64,000 bases of DNA, from the NCBI RefSeq assembly GCF_904849725.1, contig NC_058523.1, positions 169,056,689 to 169,120,688 of the forward strand. The letters run 5' to 3'. Position numbers and translations under genes: made by a program. The DNA is from Hordeum vulgare subsp. vulgare (Eukaryota > Streptophyta > Magnoliopsida > Poales > Poaceae). Positions 57,391 to 64,000 of this stretch are shown in pieces. The notes under the pieces were generated by a model. It had not been told where the DNA came from. It was given only the letters and a program-made list of their open reading frames with translations, and made no database searches. How positions within the stretch are numbered: position 1 is the first letter of the stretch; each line of letters opens with the position of its first letter.

Positions 57391-58760
57391 CTTGAGGTAA
57401 GTGGGGGTGGAAGGAGCTGCCATGTTGACTTCTCGGTTGACAACCTTCAGTCGACTCTTGTTCTCTACGTCAGCAAAAATCATCAATGTTGCCTGGATAT
57501 CTGGGAAAGCATCTTTTCCCTCTTCATCTTCCTTGTCTTGGTCTTTCTCACTCGACTGATCATCCTTGAACCCTTGGATCAACAATCTACACTGTTGAGT
57601 GGTATGCTTTGGCAATATAGCATTGCCCTCATCATCTGTCTTCGTGTGGATTGCACACGGTTGATCTAGGATATCTGGTCCGACTGCTTCTTTGATTTCT
57701 TTGGTGGGAACTGCCCCTTGGCCTTCCCTTTGAATTTTCATGTCGCCAGAGCGGCTGCTTCTGCAGCAGTAGTGCCTTCAGCCTTTTCTTCTGTTTCTGA
57801 TTGGAATTGGCATCGGCGTCGACTTCTTTTCCCTTACCGCTACGAAGGCGGTCTTCTTCTTCCCCATTTGCATAACGGGTTGCTATCTCCATCATCTTCC
57901 TCATTGACATGTCGCCAGTCCAACCAAACTTCAAATATAGATCTCGGTATCTGAAGCCTCTTTCAAGGCGCAGACTGCTTGATGCTTGGTCACATTTGCC
58001 ACTTTGTGGTGGAGAGTGGTCCAACGCTGGATGTAATCACGCAAGGACTCACTCGGCTTCTATATGTAGTGCTGCAATCAGTCAGCCGGCAGGGCGTTTG
58101 CAGGTGCCCTCGAAGGTCTTGATAAACACTCGGGCCAAATCTTCGCAACAATATATGCTTGAAGGAGCCAACTGATTCAGCCACACACGGGCAGAACCAT
58201 CCAACATCAAGGAAAAAATGCTTCATCACAACTTTGTCATTGCCGCCGCCAATTTGTATCGCGACTCGGTAATCGTCCAACCATGTTTCAGGCTTAGACT
58301 CTCTTGTGAACTTACTTATTCCGGCCGCCAACCTAAAGTTGTGGGGAATATCAGCGGAGTGAATTGCTCGACTGAAACACTCGGGGCCGGAGATGACACA
58401 GCCACTTTCACTCGGACGATCTCTGTCATAGCCGTCTCTATGGGCTCGGCCTCTATCAACTCGCTTCTGGGTAAGATAGTCTCTTGCATCATGCCTGGGA
58501 TTGCGTTCATCACCTACCGAGCACCTTTCGTCGTAGTGCTGGGGCACGTACGATACACTCCGCGGAGGAGAGCGCGTCCGGTGGCGATCATCACGATGGT
58601 ACCGAGGGGGAAACGGATTCCGCCCCTGGTCTCTGTGCCGATCTTCTCGGTGATATCCGCCTCTGCGACGCTGAGGGGATCCTGGACTGTAAATTGGCCA
58701 AACTATTTCCGGTCGGAGAAAATTGCTATGCAATCTGTTGAATGACTGTGAAACAGCCAA
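57388..58760 (-). pseudogene. Gypsy C gag, capsid and nucleocapsid part
   Basis: Minus strand, three overlapping frames. 58760-57990 has an Arg/Asp/His/Tyr-rich N-terminal linker and the start of the gag core ('NFRLAAGISKFTRESKPETWLDDYR'). A frameshift after about 58090 moves to 58024-57632 with 'MMEIATRYANGEE' and a Lys-rich tail, and 57741-57388 has a C-H-H-C knuckle-like motif ('CAIHT...HTTQQC'). This is the retrotrans_gag layout. Broken by at least three shifts. Confidence 0.75.
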
Positions 58761-58769
58761 ATTATGCTT

Positions 58770-59460
58770 CTACGCCACTTGCAGCAAAGCACCAATCTGC
58801 TCCAAGCCTCTTCCTGCCTCTGAGTTTGTTGGCTGGATTGAATCTCCTATCTTCACGGCCACAGCTACATTTAGGACATGTGTGCGGAATACCTCAATAT
58901 TGTTCTGACGCCGACTGGAAGTGGGAGGGCGCTGATGGTGATGACCACTCGACGCCTCTCGAGCCTCGCGCTTGTTGCGACTGAATTTGGGCGGGCTCTC
59001 CTGTGAACTGTCCATGAAAACCTCCGCCACTGGGTTGCATCTCTCGCACTCGTCGGGAATGTCAGACTGGTCTGACGCTGAGTTGGAGGTACCGCGAAGA
59101 GAAGCAGCGGGCTCGATGGTTGTAACTTGTGGCGATGATGCTTGATGCGCTAGTGCGTGGTGCACCCAGCGCTGAAGCAACCAGCAATCAGATCGTTGTG
59201 GCGACGAACAAAGGGGAGTGCGGTCGACAGCAGAGTCAACGGTTGGCGGAGAAGGACTCCGCAGGAACTAGCACCGAAGTGCGTCGCTCCACGAATCGGG
59301 AGCGGCTCAACATCCAGAGGCGCCTCCTGAATCCACGCCGAATCATCAACGACGAAGACGAGTGCGCCGAAACGGATCTCGTGACCCAAGCACAGATCGC
59401 CGCTGCAAGACATGGCGAAAACGAGAAAACACAAACTTGCCGAAAGTCACCTAGATGCCT
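58770..59460 (-). pseudogene. Gypsy C gag N-terminus and 5' leader
   Basis: Minus-strand frames at 59434-59150 and 59180-58770. They are rich in Ser, Arg, Gln and Ala, with no recognised domain apart from position. The gag start codon could not be fixed. 59200-59460 may be leader. Confidence 0.45.
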
Positions 59461-59478
59461 GCCCCATAGTGGGCGCCA
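59461..59478 (-). other. Primer binding site of element C
   Basis: Minus-strand TGGCGCCCACTATGGGGC starts two bases from the 5' LTR. The TGGCGCC start is common in plant Gypsy elements; I do not assign the tRNA. Confidence 0.85.
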
Positions 59479-59480
59479 AC

Positions 59481-60029
59481 TATTGTGGTTATAAGCCTGA
59501 CAGTAGATGAGTAGGGTACAAATGAAGAGGGCGGAGTCCTAGCTACGACAAGGTTGTATGAGTTCAGGCCCCTGTGCGTGGAGGTAACAACCCTACATCC
59601 CAGTGCTCTTGGAGCTTGTGTCGAGTGGAATAATGAATGTTACAGGGACGCGAACCCTTGTGCCAGAGGGGAGGGGTGGCTTATATAGAGTGCCCTGCCC
59701 CTCATCAATGCCCATCATGCAAGGGTGCAGTTAGTGGGGTTTAAGTGCGTACGTTACTGATAACATACGTAATAAATGATGTTTACTACGGTCAGCTGAA
59801 CGCCTGCCCGTTGGCCTCCCTCGGGTGGCTTCTAGTCTTTTGTGTCGACTGGCTTCGGGTGTTGTCGAGTGAATGAGGAGACCTCCGAGTGGTTTCATAC
59901 CGAGTGGATTAGATGATGTCATGATCCAGTCGGAATCTCTCTAGCAGACCTTAAACTAATAATGAGGTGCCCTTTGGTAGGATTTATAAGTCAGGCCTAT
60001 GAACCTACCCTAGGGCTATATCCCCGTCA
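59481..60029 (-). repeat. 5' LTR of element C
   Basis: 549 bp, TATTGTGG to CCCCGTCA, with a minus-strand TATA box CTATATAA at 59681-59688. Its right flank GCTAG matches the left flank of the other LTR. Confidence 0.93.
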
Positions 60030-60036
60030 GCTAGGT

Positions 60037-60125
60037 CGATTAGTACTAATCGGCCTAGCCGTGACCAACTAGTACTAATTAGCCTAGCCATGACAAATTA
60101 GTACTAATTGGTGTTGGCAAAGCCA
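60037..60125. repeat. Three 29-bp repeats with ATTAGTACTAAT palindromes
   Basis: Palindrome-bearing units begin at 60039, 60068 and 60097, exactly 29 bp apart, each followed by a GCCTAGCC(G/A)TGACCA-like tail in the first two. They flank the right target site of element C and belong to its host DNA. Confidence 0.85.
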
Positions 60126-60229
60126 ATAGGTGCATGGAATTTATTTTTTTGCACGTAATGCACATTTTTTTATGTCCACGTTATGAAAATTGCCCCTCTA
60201 TAATTTATCCGGCCATTTTTTCTCGCCCT

Positions 60230-60388
60230 ATCTTTCTCGTGTGCATTTCTCGCCAGACTTTCGCGGCATTTCATTTCCCGACATCTCTTTCCCACTATTT
60301 TTTCCCGCCTCGTTTCCCGCCATCTCTTTCCCACCATTTTTCCCGCCTCGTTTTCCCACCATTGCCCTTGTCATATGAGTCTATAAAA
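60230..60388 (+). promoter_or_regulatory. TTTCCCGCC cluster and TATA box upstream of the GRF gene
   Basis: TTTCCCGCC or close variants occur about five times in 60268-60358 (TTTCCCGCC near 60311; TTTTCCCGCC near 60298 and 60339). They match the E2F-type consensus TTTCCCGC. A TATA box CTATAAAAGG lies at 60381-60390, 63 bp before the ATG at 60453. A second cluster is at 61226-61275. Binding is inferred only from the consensus. Confidence 0.5.
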
Positions 60389-60452
60389 GGAGGCATTGGA
60401 CTGTCTGCCTTCATCATGCAGCCACACTTGAAAACACAACCGCTCTAGTCAT

Positions 60453-60960
60453 TATGAGTTTGCCTTGCTCGGATCAAAGAATTATGCCTCGGAAAATGAA
60501 GTGTGCGAGTTTGCCTCGGGGGTGGAAGTAGTTGGTTGTTGGTGCCGTGATCTCTGCAAGGTGAAGAAGGTGACAGATTTTTCAGATTGGTTGGGCATGA
60601 AGTTTTTCGTGTGCGCCAGTTATGAGGAAGATCCACCTGTTTCTATTTTTTAGTACATCAGGCCTCCGGTATGCTCAAGTCATCAGGAATAAAAACGTTG
60701 TTGATATTATTGTTTACTTGATATTTATATATATCTTTTTTTGTAGTCTCCTCCTCCTCCTCTATGCATGTACTATCGTTGGATTGACACGGAAATGCCG
60801 GGCTGCGCGGTGACCGAGATTCGTGAAAGAGATCATCGTGCATGGGCTAGTTTGACTTGGAAGAGCACCGTGAGAAGGCCAAAGCAGAGAAGAAAACATA
60901 GGAGAAGAGAGAGTGGCAAGAGTACTGTGTGAAGTAGAGGGCTATTTGATGAGATGTTGA
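60453..60960 (+). pseudogene. GRF zinc-finger gene of the MULE
   Basis: Plus-strand frame from 60465 reads 'GCWCRDLCKVKKVTDFSDWL' then 'GMKFFVCASYEEDPP', a GRF-type zinc finger (C25, C27, C31, C50 in the ORF, with Gly and Phe between). Across an apparent intron (about 60652-60750, acceptor TTTTTGTAG) the text continues 'YRWIDTEMP' and 'VTEIRERDHRAWA' with a Lys/Arg-rich coiled-coil tail. Small GRF proteins of this type occur next to plant MULE transposases. The 'WIDTEMP' block follows the GRF in related genes. The ATG at 60453 is in another frame, so a start-proximal frameshift is likely. Function unknown; DNA or RNA binding is presumed. Confidence 0.6.
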
Positions 60961-61404
60961 AGAGAAACTGAGAAGAGGAACTTCGATTGACGGAGGTTTA
61001 TAGAGAGCGACACGAGCCCGTGATGCTGAGAGGCGGAGAAAGAAAGAAAGGGCTCATGCGGCCAAGGAAGCACAAGAAGCTCGTGATAGAAAAGGAAAAT
61101 ATCCATGTTCGACCTAATAGATTTATGTTATTGTATCCTAAAATTGTTGAATACTTTCAGCAAGTTGTGTCTTAATTTCGGCAAGGTGTATCTTAGTTTG
61201 AACATGTTATATTTTTCGGCCATTTCTTTCCTGTCATATATTTCCCGCCATTTCTTCCCCGCCTCGCTTTCCCGACATTTCTTTTGCTCACTTAATAGCA
61301 CAGCACGATGCTTACTATCAATGTACCGATTAAGAAGAAACATTTCCTCCATTGTTATAGCAATGAAATATAGTAAATATACAATACAAGTGACAAGAGA
61401 ATGG

Positions 61405-61491
61405 CACACTTAGTACAAATTAAAACATAGTGCCACACTTAGTACCAATTAAAACATAGTGCAACACTTGGTACAAACTTAAAACATAGTG
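61405..61491. repeat. Three 29-bp tandem repeats
   Basis: Units start at 61405, 61434 and 61463, each CACACTTAGTAC(A/C)AATTAAAAC-like with ATAGTGC at the end. They lie between the 3' ends of the GRF gene and the transposase gene. Confidence 0.85.
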
Positions 61492-61529
61492 CTTCACAAA
61501 TAACCAAATAGTGCCATCATTAAATAAAT

Positions 61530-63563
61530 CTTAAAATCTTCCTCCCCCTCTTGCCCTCCCTCTTCCTCCTCTTCTTCCCTGACTGCCTCCTCCACGCCTA
61601 GTGCCCCGTGCAGTGATGAAAGTGGGACAATCAGGTCCCTATGCCCAAATTCATTCATAGAATGCATTGCATGGTGCTCCCGCCGGCTTCAGATTCAACC
61701 ATGTCATTCATGATGCGCTGACACTACCGTCTACCTCTACTTGTACGCGTATTCTTAGGGTGTGGAATGTATCGCTTTTCATCAGGGTCAACAGTGTTGA
61801 AGTTACCCATTGATCGAAAACCCATCAACTCACCTGTCCAGGTATTGAGGAATGCCTCTTTCAAAAAGTACGAAGACACGAATGAGATTGTGTCAAGGCC
61901 TAGATGCCCGCAAGCAGCAAGTACATGCGAGCAAGGTAGGTGAAGCAACTTCGGTTTGTTGCATGTGCACTCGCACGTTGGCCTCACTTCATTTCCAATT
62001 TTCACCTCATGCGTCCTCATCTCATTTTCACATTCGAATTTGTTGTTAGCTAAGCGGATCTCGAACCTTCGCTCTAGATTCCCAATGGAAATAACACTGT
62101 GTGACCGGGCTTTCTTCATTTTTTCATCAATGTACTTCATAACCATTTCACAGTAACGTGTGTTCGGAATGTTTGTGATATGCAGCGCAACACTTTGACG
62201 TATTTCTCTGAAATACTTCACTGTGCCATAGAAAATGCCCTCGACGATCGATGTAAGTGGAAAAGCCATGTTTCCTCTAAGGACAAAGTTATATGTTTCA
62301 TCTAGATTGGTAGTCATGACACGGTACCTTGCTCCATGTGTGTCATGCAACAGAGACCACCTCTCCAACGGCTCATGCTCTATCCACTGATCAAAGGTTT
62401 TGATCGTCCTCCCAAGCCTTCTCCTTGTACCGGGAGGGTCAAATCCTGGCAAGTCACAAAGCTCAACCACCTCTTCCTCCATGGTAGCAGATCCTATTGA
62501 TAGATGTGCAGCTACTGCTTTAACATGTGCCCTGGCGGCTGCATCTCTTACAGCTCTCCTATCCCTAACATGTTTCTGTGTGCAAACATTTAGTGTGTTA
62601 CATATCGGCTCGTACTTCCATTGTTGGTTCTGCTTGCACAGTTTCTTGAATAGATTCATGAGGTTCTTATTTCTGAACTTCGAGAAGAAATTTGCCCCTA
62701 GATGGCGCATGCACCAATGACCCTGCATGTCCTGCCACGGAGTTTGTTAATCGGGAACAGGGTTTGAAAATGTCTTGATCGTGCTGAGTATATGTGCATG
62801 TTTGTCATGAAGGATGCACACATCCGGCTTATCATGCACAATTGCTATTTGCAATTGCCTGAAGAACCATGTACAACTCTCGATGTTCTCCCTCTCCACA
62901 AAAGCAAATGCAAGTGGGACGACTTGATTTTGGCCATCTTGACCTATGACTGCGAGGATCTCACCCTTGTACTTGCCAGTGAGAAAAGTGCCATCTACAC
63001 ATATCATCGGTCGATAATGTCTGAAAGCTTCGACGCGGACACCAAAAGAGAAGAACAACCGATGCAACACCCTCACAGTTGGGAACTCTAGCAAGTACAA
63101 GTCTTGGATGTCGACATAGGTGCCAAGATTCCAGTTCCGCGGTGTCTGGAGGAGTCGGAAAACAGAGTCATATGCATTGAAGTACGATCCAAATCTTGTC
63201 TCAAGTGCCTTCTTCTTAGCTCTCCAAGCCTTTCCATATGATAGGTTGTACTTGAACCTGACGAAGACTTTTGTCTGGATAGCCATAACTTCCACCGCTT
63301 TGCTCTCCACTATCTTGTTTTAATCTAGAGAGCAATGACTGTGGAAGTAAGGCTAGGATGATCTTGAGGGATACATGGAATAACACAAGTATGACTAACT
63401 ATGTCACTTATGACCCAACTTGTGCCATACTTAGGGAGATAGCCATGCACCCTTGCGGGACAACCCTGGTTTCTGCATACCATTGTCAAGTTTTTTGGAC
63501 TTGAAACATCAGCTACAAAAACCCTTTGAGTGGACATTCCCCAATCAATGGTTGCTTCCTTTA
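61530..63563 (-). pseudogene. MULE transposase (mudrA-like), main part
   Basis: Minus-strand transposase gene. From the right: DNA-binding domain 'MVCRNQGCPARVHGYLPKYG' and 'WVISDIVSHTC' (63325-63537), then after a frameshift near 63320 the MULE core (63310-62747) with 'MICVDGTFLTGKYKG' (catalytic D106 of that ORF) and 'CILHDKHAHI' (D169). One in-frame TAA at 62744-62746 follows, then the rest (62728-61724) with 'DMQGHWCMRHLGANF' and the SWIM zinc finger 'CECTCNKPKLLHLPCSH'. A decayed tail runs to about 61530. The enzyme would cut and paste Mutator-type elements. One frameshift, one stop and the insertion at 63564-63893 make it a pseudogene. Confidence 0.9.
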
Positions 63564-63893
63564 GAGCTTGTTTGTTTGGGTAAAGGGCACCTGTCCGAAT
63601 GGGACACGGATCCAGTGACTGGCCTCTGTCCAGTCATGCCGTGACTGGCGGCCAGCCAGCCGTTCGATGAAGGATGTGATGTCCAGATTAAAAACAGGAG
63701 TAAAAAAGTGTGTCTGTTACTATAGCCAAAACACTGTAGACATCCTCCTGCAGACGATGTTACTGTAGCTGAGGTTCGGATCCGTGTGTTAAACCTTGAT
63801 CCGACGGTCTAGAGAAGGGGGCCAGTCACCATACTGTTCACCGGTGACTTGTGTACAGCAAGTCACTGGATCTCATTCCGTCGGAATGTTGTT
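63564..63893. mobile_element. MITE-like insertion in the transposase gene
   Basis: A 330-bp block interrupts the MULE reading frame. GGATCCAGTGACTGGCC near 63608 is inverted as GGCCAGTCAC near 63820 and GTCACTGGATC near 63863. The left border reads CCTTTAGAGCTTGTTTG, similar to the TTA plus GAGCTTGTTTG start of PIF/Harbinger MITEs, but no matching right end was found, so class and exact borders are uncertain. It has no ORF. Confidence 0.5.
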
Positions 63894-64000
63894 CTGGTGA
63901 TGCTTCGAGGCAGAATCATGACCATTGTTCAACAGGTTTGCAGATGTGAAGTCATGATTCCATGATGCAGGAATAGGCGCTTCATGTGTGTTCCCTTCTT
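63894..64000 (-). pseudogene. MULE transposase, N-terminal fragment
   Basis: One minus-strand frame stays open from the window edge: 'IPASWNHDFTSANLLNNGHD' resembles the segment that precedes the DNA-binding domain in MULE transposases. It continues beyond 64000 and stops inside the MITE-like insertion. Confidence 0.6.

Larger units (their letters stand above)
46013..60029 (-). mobile_element. Gypsy element C with antisense accessory gene
   Basis: A 14.0-kb Ty3/Gypsy element on the minus strand, with 549-bp LTRs at 46013-46561 and 59481-60029 and the perfect target duplication GCTAG (46008-46012 and 60030-60034). In transcription order: primer site, gag, protease, RT, RNase H, integrase, a 70-bp repeat array, then a gene on the opposite strand, and the polypurine tract. 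This gene order is known in grass elements such as maize Grande. The LTRs differ at roughly 8% of positions by eye, so the insertion is old. A solo LTR lies inside it at 48359-49886. Confidence 0.92.

Overview
This window looks like intergenic chromatin of a large grass genome, most likely a Triticeae species (wheat, barley or a relative). The main reason is a pair of BARE1/WIS/Angela-type Copia elements with about 1.8-kb LTRs, sitting among Gypsy, SIRE/Maximus-like Copia and MULE sequences nested in each other. I see no intact single-copy host gene, tRNA, rRNA, CRISPR array or bacterial-type operon. Family names rest on recognition, not on a database search.

Layout. A decayed Gypsy element (here 'D', minus strand) is the oldest host on the left. 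Its pieces lie at 1-830 (integrase), 17552-17684, 21044-22417 (RNase H and RT) and 43150-43702 (5' LTR). It is split by a SIRE/Maximus-like Copia element with a large extra 3' ORF (831-17551), by a 3.36-kb solo LTR (17685-21043, target duplication AGGGA), and by two minus-strand BARE1-like elements, A (22418-31067) and B (31068-43149). A and B are fused by a deletion that probably also removed D's gag, protease and RT start. The Copia element carries a 2.69-kb solo LTR (5083-7773, CAGGG) inside its 3' ORF. Element B carries a 4.02-kb solo LTR (31487-35504, GTAGA).

A plus-strand Copia LTR fragment (43703-44325) and 1.7 kb of unassigned DNA follow. Next comes a second, nearly complete Gypsy element 'C' (46013-60029, minus strand, 549-bp LTRs, target duplication GCTAG). 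Besides decayed gag-pol it carries a plus-strand, multi-exon antisense gene of the 'putative gypsy-type transposon' family. A 13-unit, 70-bp hairpin repeat array lies between the two convergent transcription units. A 1.53-kb solo LTR (48359-49886, CCGAA) interrupts an exon of the antisense gene. Element C sits in an older Mutator-like (MULE) element, whose broken transposase gene (minus, 61530-64000) converges on a small GRF zinc-finger gene (plus, 60453-60960). The transposase gene is itself interrupted by a MITE-like insertion.

How the parts work together. The genes are retrotransposon gag-pol modules plus accessory ORFs. Two unrelated retrotransposons each have an extra ORF behind an apparent internal TATA promoter with a plant-gene-like leader (9172-9830 minus, 46974-47112 plus). 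All coding regions contain stops, frameshifts or deletions, so nothing here looks autonomous. The most interesting leads are the internal promoters, the hairpin arrays, the tandem duplication of a core promoter and the convergent GRF/MULE arrangement.
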